DNA of 64,000 bases from Clostridiales bacterium UBA3678 (GTDB taxonomy: Bacteria; Bacillota; Clostridia; TANB77; CAG-508), in contig DFJF01000007.1 of assembly GCA_002372935.1 (NCBI GenBank), forward strand, positions 94,206 through 158,205. Reading direction: 5' to 3'. Below are positions 17,725 to 27,856 of this stretch, piece by piece; position 1 is the first letter of the stretch, and every line of letters begins with the position of its first letter. The translations under genes were made by a program, and so were the position numbers. The notes under the pieces were generated by a model. The model was given only the letters and a program-made list of their open reading frames with translations. It was not told the DNA's origin and did no database searches.

Positions 17725-18723
17725 ATGAAGTTTATCGAACAAATAAAGCAAAGAGCTAAAAAAGATATAAAAACAATTATACTTCCAGAGGCGGAAGATA
17801 AAAGAGTATTAGAAGCTGCAAGTAAAGTTGCAAAAGAGGGATTTGCAAATATTATTTTACTTGGAAATAAAGAACAAATTGAAAAAGATAGTTCTAAATA
17901 TAATCTTGATTTATCAAAAATAGAAATTATAGATGTTAATTCATCAGACAAAAAGCAAGATTACGCAAATAAACTTTATGAACTAAGAAAAGCAAAAGGG
18001 TTGACCTTAGATGAAGCAGAAAAATTAATAGAAGAACCAATTTATTTTGGAATGATGATGCTTAAAAATAATGAAGCTGATGGTTTAGTTTCAGGAGCAG
18101 CACATTCTACAGCAAATACATTAAGACCAGCTCTTCAAATATTAAAAACAGCCCCAAATACAAAATTGGTTTCAGCATTTTTTATTATGTGTGTTCCAAA
18201 TTGTGAATATGGAGAACATGGAAATTTTGTATATGGTGATTGTGGTTTAAATCAAAATCCTACAGCAGATGAATTATCAGAAATAGCAATTTCGTCTGCC
18301 AAAAGTTTTGAAGATCTAGTTCAATCTGAACCAAAGGTTGCGATGCTTTCATATTCTACTTATGGAAGTGCAAAATCCGAATTAACAGAAAAAGTTATAG
18401 AAGCAACCAAGCTTGTAAAAGAAAAATCACCAAATTTATTGGTAGATGGAGAATTACAAGTTGATGCAGCAATAATACCAGAAATATCAAAATCAAAGGC
18501 TCCTGGTAGCCCAATAAAAGGAAATGCTAATGTACTTATATTTCCAGACTTAGATGCTGGAAATATTGGCTATAAATTAACACAAAGATTAGCAAAAGCT
18601 GAAGCTTATGGACCACTTTGCCAAGGAATTGCAAAACCAGTAAATGATTTATCAAGAGGATGTTCTGCAGAAGATATAGTTGGAGTTGTGGCTATAACAT
18701 CAGTTCAAGCGCAAAATCAATAA
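17725..18723 (+). CDS. pta: phosphate acetyltransferase
   Basis: 332 residues, the length of the short catalytic Pta form. It converts acetyl-CoA and phosphate to acetyl phosphate. Typical motifs include ILPEAEDKRVLEAA at the start, GLVSGAAHSTANTLRPALQ and the C-terminal NDLSRGCSAEDIV. A strong ggagg site precedes ATG 17725. It forms an operon with ackA (37 bp apart), giving the acetate/ATP branch of fermentation. Confidence 0.97.
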   Translation: MKFIEQIKQRAKKDIKTIILPEAEDKRVLEAASKVAKEGFANIILLGNKEQIEKDSSKYNLDLSKIEIIDVNSSDKKQDYANKLYELRKAKGLTLDEAEKLIEEPIYFGMMMLKNNEADGLVSGAAHSTANTLRPALQILKTAPNTKLVSAFFIMCVPNCEYGEHGNFVYGDCGLNQNPTADELSEIAISSAKSFEDLVQSEPKVAMLSYSTYGSAKSELTEKVIEATKLVKEKSPNLLVDGELQVDAAIIPEISKSKAPGSPIKGNANVLIFPDLDAGNIGYKLTQRLAKAEAYGPLCQGIAKPVNDLSRGCSAEDIVGVVAITSVQAQNQ

Positions 18724-18760
18724 AATCAAGTAAAATAAAAAAAAGAAAGGAATTTGAATA

Positions 18761-19957
18761 ATGAAAATTTTAGTATTAAATTGTGGAAGTTCATCATTAA
18801 AATATCAATTAATAAATATGGAGAATGATGAAGTAATTGCATCTGGAAAATATGAAAGAATAGGAGAAAAAGAGTCATTTATAACACATAAAGCTTGTGG
18901 AAAAAAGGTAAAAATGGAGCATACAGCTTTAGATCATAATGAAGCAATAGAATTTACTTTAGAGCAATTTACAAATCCTGAATATAAAGTAATAGATAGT
19001 TTAAAAGAAATAAATGCAGTTGGACATAGAATTGTACATGGTGGAGAAAAAATGAAGGATTCTGTTGTAGTAGATGATTCTGTAGTTGAAGAAATTAGAA
19101 AATGTGCTGAATTAGCACCATTACATAATATTGCTGCAATTATGGGAATTGAGGCAGCAAAAAAATCTATGCCAGGTGTACCAATGGTATGTGTATTTGA
19201 TACGGCTTTTCATCAAACAATTAGTAAAGATAAATATATTTATCCGATACCATATAAGTACTATGAAAAATATGGAATTAGAAAATATGGAGCACATGGA
19301 ACATCACATATGTATGTTTCTAGAAGATTAGCAGAAATAGAGAAAAAAGATCCAAAAGATTTAAAAATTGTTACATGCCATTTAGGTCAGGGATCAAGTA
19401 TATGTGCAGTAGATGGTGGAAAATCAATTGATACATCAATGGGATTAACACCTTTAGGTGGAATTCCAATGGTTACAAGAAGTGGAGATTTAGATCCATC
19501 TGTTGTTACATATATTATGAAAAAAGAAAACTTAACACCAGACGAAATGGAAAATATTTTAAACAAAGAATCTGGAGTTATGGGAGTTTCAGGATTAGCA
19601 CCAGATTTCAGAGTTATTGAAGCTGAATCATATAATGACAATGAAAGAGCATATCTTGCTATGGAAATATTTAAATATTCAATAGCAAGTTATATTGCAA
19701 AATATGCAGTAGCAATGAATGGAATTGATGCAATAGTATTTACTGGTGGAGTTGGAGAAAATCAAATAAATATTCGTAGAGGAATTTGTGAACAACTTAA
19801 ATTTATGGGAGTAAACATAGATGTAGAAGCTAATAATATGCGTGGAGAAGAAAAGAAAGTTTCAAAACCAGATTCTAAAGTTGAAGTTTGGGTAATTCCT
19901 ACGAATGAGGAATTAATGATAGCTAAAGAAACACAAAGATTAGTTTCTTCAAAATAA
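18761..19957 (+). CDS. ackA: acetate kinase
   Basis: 398 residues of the ASKHA fold: NCGSSSLKYQL at the N-terminus, GHRIVHGG, the catalytic region VFDTAFHQTI, HLGQGSSICAVDGGKSIDTS and FTGGVGENQ. It makes ATP and acetate from acetyl phosphate supplied by Pta upstream. der follows 20 bp downstream with its own ggaga ribosome site, so the three may be cotranscribed. Confidence 0.97.
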   Translation: MKILVLNCGSSSLKYQLINMENDEVIASGKYERIGEKESFITHKACGKKVKMEHTALDHNEAIEFTLEQFTNPEYKVIDSLKEINAVGHRIVHGGEKMKDSVVVDDSVVEEIRKCAELAPLHNIAAIMGIEAAKKSMPGVPMVCVFDTAFHQTISKDKYIYPIPYKYYEKYGIRKYGAHGTSHMYVSRRLAEIEKKDPKDLKIVTCHLGQGSSICAVDGGKSIDTSMGLTPLGGIPMVTRSGDLDPSVVTYIMKKENLTPDEMENILNKESGVMGVSGLAPDFRVIEAESYNDNERAYLAMEIFKYSIASYIAKYAVAMNGIDAIVFTGGVGENQINIRRGICEQLKFMGVNIDVEANNMRGEEKKVSKPDSKVEVWVIPTNEELMIAKETQRLVSSK

Positions 19958-19977
19958 AAAAAAGAGGAGATATATAA

Positions 19978-21310
19978 ATGTCAAAACCAATAGTAGCAAT
20001 AATAGGAAAACCAAATGTGGGAAAATCAACATTTTTCAATTATATAGTTGGAAAAAGAATCTCAATTGTAGAAGATACTCCAGGTGTTACAAGAGATAGA
20101 GTGTATGCAGAAACAAACTGGAGAGGTAAAACATTTACAATGATTGATACAGGGCGGGATTGAGCCTGAATCTAATGATGTAATTTTATCTCAAATGAGA
20201 AGACAAGCAGAAATTGCAATTGAAATAGCTGATGTTATAATATTTTTAACAGATGTAAAACAAGGTGTTACAGCAGCTGATGAGGATATTGCACTAATGC
20301 TTAAAAAATCAAAAAAGCCAATTATTTTGGTTTGTAATAAAGTAGACAATTTTCAAAAATATCAAAATGAAGTTTATGAATTTTATAATTTAGGTTTAGG
20401 AGATCCAATAGCAATTTCAGCTACAAATGCACAAGGAATAGGTGATGCGTTAGATAGTATTTATGAGCATTTACCAGCTCAAGAAAGATTGGAAGATGAA
20501 GAAAGAATAAAAGTTGCAGTTATTGGCAAACCAAATGTAGGAAAATCTTCTCTTATAAATAAAATATTAGGAGAAGAAAGAAATATAGTTAGTGATATTG
20601 CTGGAACTACTAGAGATGCAGTTGATTCTGAGTATGAAAATGAAAAAGGAAAATATATTTTCATTGATACAGCAGGAATTAGAAGAAAAAGCAAAGTAAA
20701 AGAATCTATAGAAAAATTTAGTGTTATGAGGAGTCTACTTGCAATAGAAAGAGCTGATGTAGTTTTAATGATGATTGACAGTTTAGAAGGTGTAACAGAC
20801 CAAGATGCAAAAATTGCAGGAGAGGCACACGAAGCTGGTAAAGGAGTTATTATAGTTGTAAATAAATGGGATGAATATGAAAAAGAAACTGGAACTATGG
20901 AAAAGTATAGAAAAAATATATATAATAAACTTTCATATTTATCTTATGCACCAATAATTTTTATATCTGCAAAAACTGGACAGAGAATTGATAAGCTTTT
21001 TGATTTGATAAATAATGTGGCAGAACAAAATTCAAAAAGAATTCCAACTTCTACACTAAATCAAGTAATAAATGAGGCGATAGCTCTAGTTCAACCACCA
21101 TCAGATAAGGGAAAAAGACTTCGCATATATTATGGCACACAAGTTGCTACAAAACCTCCTACATTTATAATATTTGTAAATAAAAAAGATTTATTTCATT
21201 TTTCATATGAGAGATATTTGGTAAATCAAATAAGAAAAGAATTTGGACTAGAAGGAACACCTATTAGGATAATTGCTAGAGAAAAATTAGACAAAGAAAT
21301 TGAAATATAA
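19978..21310 (+). CDS. der: ribosome-assembly GTPase Der (EngA), with +1 frame break at CGG
   Basis: The essential double GTPase for 50S assembly: domain 1 G1 GKPNVGKST, domain 2 G1 [10 protein letters not shown]3 DTAGI, G4 NKWD and a C-terminal KH-like domain. The span of 1333 nt is 3n+1. The zero frame reads ...IDTG, then CGG, then GAT TGA stop. Skipping the C of CGG (20155) gives [12 protein letters not shown], restoring the G3 motif and a 443-residue protein of normal length. Either the base is an assembly error or translation shifts +1 here. The same kind of break occurs in three other genes. Confidence 0.9.
20155..20157 (+). other. in-frame CGG at +1 frame break in der
   Basis: Context ACA GGG CGG GAT TGA. 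Removing or skipping the C yields ACA GGG GGG ATT GAG, encoding the conserved DTGGIE of the G3 region. Confidence 0.75.
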
Positions 21311-21312
21311 TC

Positions 21313-21355
21313 AGAAGGGAGAAACATAGATATAAAACTATTTATGTAATAAACA
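21313..21355 (+). promoter_or_regulatory. tsaD ribosome-binding region with stem-loop between SD and start
   Basis: The Shine-Dalgarno agaagggag (21313-21321) lies 34 nt from ATG 21356. A 9-bp stem with one G-U pair (acatagata 21324-21332 / tatttatgt 21339-21347, 6-nt loop) fills the gap and would bring the SD to about 11 nt from the start. A stop codon at 21350-21352 rules out an upstream in-frame start. Confidence 0.55.
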
Positions 21356-22351
21356 ATGAAAGATATATTAGTATTAGGAATAGAATCTAGTTGTGATGAA
21401 ACATCAGTTTCTGTAGTGAAAAATGGAAGAGAAATATTATCAAATGTAATTGACACACAAATACCTATACATGAAAAATATGGTGGAGTTGTGCCAGAAA
21501 TAGCATCAAGAAATCATATAGAGGCAATTACACGAGTTACTAAAAAAGCTTTAGAAGATGCAAATGTAGAGTTTAAAGATATAGATGTAATTGCGCCAAC
21601 ATATGGTCCAGGATTGGTTGGTGCTTTACTTGTTGGATTATCTTATGGAAAGGCATTAAGTTATGCACTAAATAAGCCATTAGTAGGGGTAAATCATATT
21701 CAAGGTCACATTGCAGCTAATTATATAACACATAAAGATTTAAAACCACCATTCTTATGTGTTTTAATTTCAGGAGGAAATACTCAGATTATAAATGTAC
21801 AAGATTATACATTTTTTGACTTATTGGGAAAAACAAGAGATGATGCAATTGGAGAAGCTTTTGATAAAATAGCAAGAGTTGTCGGACTTGGATATCCTGG
21901 TGGACCTAAAGTTGATAAATTGGCAAAAGAGGGTACAGCCAATATAAAACTTCCAAAAACTCATTTTGAAAATAGTTTAGATTTTAGTTTTAGTGGAATA
22001 AAAACAGCAGTAATAAATACTAATCATAACAATCCAAATATTAAAAAAGCTGATTTATGTGCAAGTTTTGAAAAAGCGGTAACAGAAGTATTGATAGAAA
22101 ATACAAAACAGGCAATAAAGGAAACAAATACTACACAAATTGCAATTGCTGGAGGAGTTTCTGCAAATAGTTATATAAGAAATGCATTTTTAAATTTAGA
22201 AAATGAATTTAATAATTTAAAAGTTTATATGCCAGATTTAAAATTATGCACAGACAATGGTGCAATGATAGCATCTGCGGGATATTACAATTTTATAAAT
22301 GGAAATATTAATAATTTAGATTTAAATGCAGTACCTAATCTAAAAATCTAG
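21356..22351 (+). CDS. tsaD: tRNA N6-threonylcarbamoyladenosine transferase TsaD
   Basis: 331 residues of the Kae1/Gcp family. It transfers threonylcarbamoyl to A37 of ANN-decoding tRNAs together with TsaB/TsaE, which are not in the window. Seen: [10 protein letters not shown] at the N-terminus, the metal site region with [12 protein letters not shown] (the two His), LISGGNTQI and [13 protein letters not shown] 21356 is the first possible start. It follows der by 45 bp and precedes a phosphoesterase gene by 23 bp. Confidence 0.96.
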   Translation: MKDILVLGIESSCDETSVSVVKNGREILSNVIDTQIPIHEKYGGVVPEIASRNHIEAITRVTKKALEDANVEFKDIDVIAPTYGPGLVGALLVGLSYGKALSYALNKPLVGVNHIQGHIAANYITHKDLKPPFLCVLISGGNTQIINVQDYTFFDLLGKTRDDAIGEAFDKIARVVGLGYPGGPKVDKLAKEGTANIKLPKTHFENSLDFSFSGIKTAVINTNHNNPNIKKADLCASFEKAVTEVLIENTKQAIKETNTTQIAIAGGVSANSYIRNAFLNLENEFNNLKVYMPDLKLCTDNGAMIASAGYYNFINGNINNLDLNAVPNLKI

Positions 22352-22374
22352 AAAAAGATAAAAGAGGTGAGATA

Positions 22375-23097
22375 ATGTCAATATATGCAATAGGAGATTT
22401 GCATCTATCTTATAAAGACCCTAAGCCAATGAATATATTTGGAGAAAATTGGGAGAAACATGAAGAAAAAATAAAGATGGATTGGCTTTCAAAAGTAAAA
22501 GAGAATGATACTGTTATTTTAATAGGAGATTTTTCTTGGGCTATGAAGTTACAAGATACTTTATTAGACTTTCAATTTATAAACCAATTGCCAGGAAAAA
22601 AGATTTTGCTAAAAGGAAATCATGATTACTGGTGGACAACTGTTACAAATATGAAAAAGTTTTTAGAAGAAAATGATATAGAAAATGTTGATTTTCTACA
22701 TAACAATTCATTTAAGATAGAAAAGAAAATAATTTGTGGTACAAGAGGGTGGAACTTAAGTGAAAATGAAGAAGATAATAATCTTAAAATGATAAACAGA
22801 GAGGCTACAAGACTTAAGCTTTCAATAGAAGATGGAATTCAAAAATATGGTAATGATTTAGAAAAAATTGCTTTTTTACATTATCCACCAATTATCCAAT
22901 CAAATATTTCAAAAAACGAATCTACAGTTTTTATGCAAATTTTGAAGGAATACAATATAAAAAGATGTTATTATGGACATCTACATGGTAAATCAATAAA
23001 AAATGCTATTAATGGGTTTTACAATGAAATAGAACTAAAATTAATTAGTAGTGATGGAGTGAATTTTAAGTTGGAAAAAATTACAGTAATGGAGTGA
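22375..23097 (+). CDS. calcineurin-like metallophosphoesterase
   Basis: 240 residues with the metal-binding motifs of the superfamily in order: GDLHL (D-x-H), GDFSW (GD), GNHDYW (GNHD), FLHYPP (H) and YYGHLHG (GH-x-H). It should hydrolyse a phosphomonoester, phosphodiester or nucleotide using two metal ions; the substrate is unknown. The 3' end of the gene is part of a short tandem duplication, so the last few residues (ITVME) may be a recent change. Confidence 0.85.
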   Translation: MSIYAIGDLHLSYKDPKPMNIFGENWEKHEEKIKMDWLSKVKENDTVILIGDFSWAMKLQDTLLDFQFINQLPGKKILLKGNHDYWWTTVTNMKKFLEENDIENVDFLHNNSFKIEKKIICGTRGWNLSENEEDNNLKMINREATRLKLSIEDGIQKYGNDLEKIAFLHYPPIIQSNISKNESTVFMQILKEYNIKRCYYGHLHGKSIKNAINGFYNEIELKLISSDGVNFKLEKITVME

Positions 23098-23120
23098 ATT
23101 TAAAATTAGGAAAAATTTAC
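23054..23120 (+). repeat. imperfect tandem direct repeat at the 3' end of the phosphoesterase gene
   Basis: Copy 1 (23054-23084) and copy 2 (23089-23120) both begin atggagtgaattt and end gaaaaa(a)tttac/attac, offset by 35 bp. In copy 2 the frame differs and its TGA supplies the stop codon. Confidence 0.75.
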
Positions 23121-23139
23121 ATTTGAAAGAGAGAGTAGA

Positions 23140-25188
23140 ATGATAGATTTAAATAAAGAAGTTCAATATGTAAAAAACGTTGGACCAAATAGAGTAAAAC
23201 TTTTGAATAAACTAAATATTTTTACACTTAAAGATTTAATAACATATTTTCCAAGAAATCATGAAGACAGAAGTGTTGCAAAAAATATAGCTGATTGTGA
23301 GGATGGTGAAACTGTTTTAATCAAAGCAAAGGCTATGTCAAAAATTGCAGAAATAAGGACTAGAAGAGTTACAATATATAGATTGATAGTTAGTGATAAT
23401 AGTTCTAGTTGTGTAATTACATGGTTTAACCAAAGATATTTAAAAGATAAATTTAAAATTGGAGAAACATATACTTTTTATGGAAAAATTACAACTAAGG
23501 GTGGAAGTTTTGAAATGTCTTCACCTGTATATGAAGAAAAAGGTATTGATAAAAATACAGGAAGAATAGTTCCTATTTATCCACTAACTGCAAGGCTTTC
23601 ACAAAATATGTTAAGAAAAATAATAGAAGCGGGAATTGATGAAGTCTATGGAAATTTGGAAGAAGATATTCCAGATTATATTTTGAAAAAATATAATTTG
23701 GTAAATATTAATGATGCATACAAAAACATACATTTTCCAAAAACTAATAATGATTTTATACAAGCAAAAAAAAGGCTAGTTTTTGAAGAATTACTTGCAT
23801 TACAACTTGCACTTTTTAGGCTAAAAGAGGGTCAAGACGAAACGCAAGAAGGAATAAAATTTAACTCAAAAATTAACATGAATGATGTTATAAAAACATT
23901 ACCATTTACTCTTACAAATGCACAATTAAGAGTTTTGAAAGAAATAAATGAAGATATGGAAAAAAGTATTCCAATGAATAGGTTGTTACAGGGAGATGTT
24001 GGCTCTGGAAAAACTGTTATAAGCATGATTTCTGCATATAAGGCAGTAAAAAGCGGATATCAAGTAGCAATTATGGCTCCAACAGCGATTCTTGCAGATC
24101 AGCATTTAAAAAATTTTGAAAAAATTTTGGGTCAATTTGATATTAAATGTGAATTACTTGTATCAAGTGTTACAAAAAAGAACAAAGAAAAAATCATTGA
24201 AAGACTTGCAAATGGAGAAATTGATATATTAATTGGAACACATGCTTTGTTGGAAGATAATGTTATATTTAAAAATTTAGGGCTAGTAGTTACAGATGAA
24301 CAGCATAGGTTTGGAGTTAAACAACGTGCAAAAATAGTTGCGAAAGGAAATAACCCTGATGTTATTGTAATGTCTGCTACACCAATTCCTAGAACATTAG
24401 CTCTTATATTATATGGTGATTTAGATATTTCAATAATTGATGAATTACCTCCAAATAGAAAGAAAATTGAAACTTATGCAGTTAATAAAGATTTTGAAGA
24501 TAGAATAAATGTTTTTACAAAAAAACTTATAGATGAAGGAAGACAAGCATATATTGTTTGCCCATTAGTAGAGGATTCTGATGATGATTTGTCACTAAAA
24601 TCTGTTACAGCTTTGGCGGAAAAGTATAAGACAGAGGTATTTAGTGATTACAGAGTAGAATATTTACATGGAAAAATGAAGGCAAAAGAAAAAGATGATA
24701 TAATGAAAAGATTTAAAAATGGAGAAATAGATATTTTAATTTCTACAACAGTAATTGAAGTTGGTGTAGATGTTCCAAATGCAAGTTTAATGATTATAGA
24801 AAATGCAGAAAGATTTGGGCTTGCTCAGCTTCATCAGCTAAGAGGAAGAGTAGGTAGAGGAGAATATAAATCATATTGTATTTTAAAAAATGAAGGACAT
24901 AATAAGGTTTCAAAAGAAAGAATGAAAGTTATGTGTCAAACAAATGATGGATTTATTATTTCAGAAAAAGATTTAGAACTTCGTGGGTCTGGTGATTTCT
25001 TTGGTACGGCTCAACATGGTGTGCCAGAACTTAAAATTGCAAATTTATTCGAAGATATACCTACTTTGAAACTTGTTCAACAAATTGCTTCAAATATTAT
25101 GAAGATAGATCCACATTTAAGTCAAGAAAATAACTTAAGATTAAAAGATTTAATAAATGATAAGTTTACTAGCAGAATTGAGATATAA
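23140..25188 (+). CDS. recG: ATP-dependent DNA helicase RecG
   Basis: 682 residues: an N-terminal wedge/OB domain, then a helicase core with Walker A GDVGSGKT, the RecG-type DEQH box (VVTDEQHRFG), motif III SATPIPRT and motif VI QLRGRVGRG. It reverses stalled replication forks and migrates Holliday junctions. Length is normal. The start ATG 23140 follows gaaagagagag. Its 3' end is close to a small membrane-protein gene (22 bp gap). Confidence 0.96.
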   Translation: MIDLNKEVQYVKNVGPNRVKLLNKLNIFTLKDLITYFPRNHEDRSVAKNIADCEDGETVLIKAKAMSKIAEIRTRRVTIYRLIVSDNSSSCVITWFNQRYLKDKFKIGETYTFYGKITTKGGSFEMSSPVYEEKGIDKNTGRIVPIYPLTARLSQNMLRKIIEAGIDEVYGNLEEDIPDYILKKYNLVNINDAYKNIHFPKTNNDFIQAKKRLVFEELLALQLALFRLKEGQDETQEGIKFNSKINMNDVIKTLPFTLTNAQLRVLKEINEDMEKSIPMNRLLQGDVGSGKTVISMISAYKAVKSGYQVAIMAPTAILADQHLKNFEKILGQFDIKCELLVSSVTKKNKEKIIERLANGEIDILIGTHALLEDNVIFKNLGLVVTDEQHRFGVKQRAKIVAKGNNPDVIVMSATPIPRTLALILYGDLDISIIDELPPNRKKIETYAVNKDFEDRINVFTKKLIDEGRQAYIVCPLVEDSDDDLSLKSVTALAEKYKTEVFSDYRVEYLHGKMKAKEKDDIMKRFKNGEIDILISTTVIEVGVDVPNASLMIIENAERFGLAQLHQLRGRVGRGEYKSYCILKNEGHNKVSKERMKVMCQTNDGFIISEKDLELRGSGDFFGTAQHGVPELKIANLFEDIPTLKLVQQIASNIMKIDPHLSQENNLRLKDLINDKFTSRIEI

Positions 25189-25210
25189 AAACAAAGGGAG
25201 TGTATATTTT

Positions 25211-25405
25211 ATGTTACAAATTATATTAAGAGTTATAGGATTGATTTTATTAATGTTAGGTGTAATTATGGTTTATGATGCTAGAATTTTAACAAATAGG
25301 TGGTTTGGGTTTGGAGATCAAAATGAAGCTTCTTCAGGATTTAAAATTTTGGGGTTTATTATTTGTATTGCTGGAGCATTTATAGTTTATTTTAATAAAA
25401 TATAA
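25211..25405 (+). CDS. small two-helix membrane protein, unknown
   Basis: 64 residues from ATG 25211, chosen because the aaagggag ribosome site (25193-25200) is 10 nt upstream; longer readings overlap recG. Two hydrophobic segments (about 3-20 and 44-60) flank a short loop containing RILTNRWFGFGDQNEASSG. A similar RWFGFG-type loop occurs in small unannotated clostridial proteins, but I cannot assign a role. Likely cotranscribed with recG. Confidence 0.7.
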   Translation: MLQIILRVIGLILLMLGVIMVYDARILTNRWFGFGDQNEASSGFKILGFIICIAGAFIVYFNKI

Positions 25406-25479
25406 TTTCTATAAATCTAAAGTAATAAATTAAATGAAAACATTATCTAGTAAAAATACCAAAAATTTCCAAAAAAAAC

Positions 25480-25508
25480 TTCACAAATTGATTTTTATAT
25501 GTTATAAT
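25480..25508 (+). promoter_or_regulatory. probable rho promoter
   Basis: TTCACA (25480-25485), 17 bp, TATAAT (25503-25508). This gives a leader of roughly 135 nt before the rho start. Confidence 0.5.
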
Positions 25509-25590
25509 AAATACTGTTAAACAATCAATTATTTATTTTCTATAAAAAATCCACATAAAAAATAATAATTATTAAAAACAAAATATAGCA

Positions 25591-25616
25591 ATGTATTAAA
25601 TCCGAATTTAATACAT
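25591..25616 (+). promoter_or_regulatory. perfect stem-loop in the rho leader
   Basis: An 11-bp perfect stem atgtattaaat / atttaatacat with loop ccga, ending 35 nt before ATG 25652. No T run follows, so it is not an intrinsic terminator; a role in mRNA stability or rho autoregulation is possible. Confidence 0.6.
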
Positions 25617-25651
25617 GTTATATTACAATTTGTATTAAAGGAGGAGCTTTT

Positions 25652-27040
25652 ATGTCAAATTTAGAAAGTATGACATTAATAGAATTAAAAAAATTAGCTA
25701 AAGAAAATAACATAAGAAATATTTCAAGATTAAAAAAAGAAGAATTAATTGATATTTTAAAAGATGTACAAGAAGTTGAAAAAGAAGAACAAATTAATCA
25801 AGAAGAAGAAGAAAAGGCTCAAGAAGCTGAAAACAATAAATATGATGCAGCAGATGAAGAAGTAGGAGATTCATCAGATGTAGAAGAACCAGAAGTAACT
25901 TATCAGGTTAATAACGAAGAAGATGAAATAATTGAAGGAATCTTAGAAGTTTTGCCAGATGGTTATGGATTTTTAAGAGGAGAGAACTTCTTGTCAACTC
26001 CAAAAGATGTATATATTTCACCTGTTCAAATTAGAAGATTTAGACTTGAAACAGGAGATTTAGTAAAAGGAATTTCAAGATGCAAAGAAGGAGAAAAATT
26101 CCCATCATTAATATTTGTTGGAGAAGTAAATGGTGAGCATCCAGAAAAAGCAATGAAAAGAAAAAGGTTTGATGAATTAACACCTATTTATCCAAATGAA
26201 AGATTAAAACTTGAAACTAAACCAACAAATTATGCAACAAGAATTATAGATTTAATTTCTCCAATTGGAAAAGGTCAAAGAGGTCAAATTGTTGCACCAC
26301 CAAAAGTTGGTAAAACAACATTACTAAAAGAAATTGCAAACAGTATTTCAGAAAACAACCCAGAATGTGAACTTATGGTGCTTTTAATTGATGAGCGTCC
26401 AGAAGAAGTTACAGATATGCAGCGTTCAATTAAAGGACAAGTAATTTATTCTACATTTGATGAAATGCCAGAACATCATGTTAAAGTCGCAGAAATGGTT
26501 ATTGAAAGAGCAAAAAGACTTGTAGAACATGGAAGAGATGTTGTTATCTTATTAGATAGTATTACAAGACTTACAAGGGCATATAATTTAACAGTTCCTT
26601 CATCAGGAAGAACTTTATCAGGAGGTATTGACCCTGCATCATTACATAAACCAAAGAAATTTTTTGGTGCAGCTCGTAATATAGAATTTGGTGGAAGTCT
26701 AACAATTCTTGCAACTTCATTGGTAGAAACAGGAAGTAGAATGGACGAAGTTATCTTCGAAGAATTTAAAGGTACTGGTAATATGGAAGTTCATCTTGAC
26801 AGAAAGCTTTCAGAAAAGCGTATTTTCCCAGCTATAGATATTAACAAATCAGGAACAAGACGTGAAGACTTGCTTTTATCTAAAAAAGAGCTTGAAACTG
26901 TTTTTGCAATACGCAAAGCTATGAATAATCTTCCTGCCTCAGATGTCACAGAACATATAATTGACGAGATGGTTAAGACAAAAAATAATGCTGAATTTTT
27001 AGACAAAATGGATATGTTTTTAAGAAGATATAAAGATTAA
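25652..27040 (+). CDS. rho: transcription termination factor Rho
   Basis: 462 residues: an N-terminal SAP-like helix pair ([13 protein letters not shown]), an acidic Glu-rich linker (about 48-90), a cold-shock RNA-binding domain with YGFLR, and the RecA-like hexameric ATPase with Walker [10 protein letters not shown], the [10 protein letters not shown] segment, and the Q/R-loop region. It releases RNA polymerase from unstructured transcripts. It has a strong ggagg ribosome site and a long AT-rich leader. Confidence 0.96.
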   Translation: MSNLESMTLIELKKLAKENNIRNISRLKKEELIDILKDVQEVEKEEQINQEEEEKAQEAENNKYDAADEEVGDSSDVEEPEVTYQVNNEEDEIIEGILEVLPDGYGFLRGENFLSTPKDVYISPVQIRRFRLETGDLVKGISRCKEGEKFPSLIFVGEVNGEHPEKAMKRKRFDELTPIYPNERLKLETKPTNYATRIIDLISPIGKGQRGQIVAPPKVGKTTLLKEIANSISENNPECELMVLLIDERPEEVTDMQRSIKGQVIYSTFDEMPEHHVKVAEMVIERAKRLVEHGRDVVILLDSITRLTRAYNLTVPSSGRTLSGGIDPASLHKPKKFFGAARNIEFGGSLTILATSLVETGSRMDEVIFEEFKGTGNMEVHLDRKLSEKRIFPAIDINKSGTRREDLLLSKKELETVFAIRKAMNNLPASDVTEHIIDEMVKTKNNAEFLDKMDMFLRRYKD

Positions 27041-27072
27041 AGAAGTTGATATTTTTGAAAAGGAGGTCAATT

Positions 27073-27840
27073 GTGGAAAATATAAAAATAGAAAATATAT
27101 GGAAAAGAAATTTTGAAGATTCCAAAATGCTTGAAGTAGAAGAAAGAACAAGAAAATATACATGTTCAAATACTGAAGAGTGTATAAATAAATACAATAA
27201 TTTAGAACAATCTAGAAATGGAAATTACATAAGTTCAGATTTAATGAAATTAGTATTTGATGAATATGCTAATAATATAGAATACAGAAAAAAATATAAT
27301 TTGGCTGTAGCAAATAGTGCAGCTTGTCTTGCAAATTTAGCTTATAGAACCAAAATTAAAGAAAGTGATGCTGATTATTGTATATTTGTTGCAGGACCTT
27401 ATGGTTCTGGAAAGTCATTTTTAATACAATCATTATACGAAGAGAAAAAAGAAGAATTAAAAAATTGTATTATGTATGAGGGCTCAATAACTACAAAAAC
27501 GATTGATGAAAAAATTGATTTTGCAATTAAAAGTGGCAAAATTCCATGTATAATAGTTCTAAATCCTACACTTGAACTTTCTATGCAAAATATTAAAGAT
27601 AGAGTTAAAAGGATTGGAAGAGATGTAAGAAAAGAAGATTGTGTTTATGTTTATGCAAATATATATGGCGCTCTAAAAAGACTTACAGAAAAATATAGTA
27701 ATTTATCATATACAATATATAACAAAACATCAAATATACCAAGTAATTTAGAAACAAGCCATAATATTGAAGATTTAAATCATGGCTCTTATGAAGAAGT
27801 TGCTGAACAATATGACACTATAATATCAAGTTTAAAATAA
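27073..27840 (+). CDS. zeta-toxin-like P-loop kinase, copy 1
   Basis: 255 residues from GTG 27073, which has a perfect aaaggaggt ribosome site; the upstream ATG at 27046 has none. A helical N-terminal region (SDLMKLVFDEY) precedes Walker A GPYGSGKS near residue 120, then YEGSITT and a long helix with RVKRIGRDV, resembling the zeta toxin/UDP-GlcNAc kinase layout. The order of segments differs somewhat from classical zeta. The gene 185 bp downstream is a paralog with the same layout. Function, toxin or housekeeping kinase, is not established. Confidence 0.6.
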   Translation: MENIKIENIWKRNFEDSKMLEVEERTRKYTCSNTEECINKYNNLEQSRNGNYISSDLMKLVFDEYANNIEYRKKYNLAVANSAACLANLAYRTKIKESDADYCIFVAGPYGSGKSFLIQSLYEEKKEELKNCIMYEGSITTKTIDEKIDFAIKSGKIPCIIVLNPTLELSMQNIKDRVKRIGRDVRKEDCVYVYANIYGALKRLTEKYSNLSYTIYNKTSNIPSNLETSHNIEDLNHGSYEEVAEQYDTIISSLK

Positions 27841-27856
27841 TTTTTGGAGGTATTTT

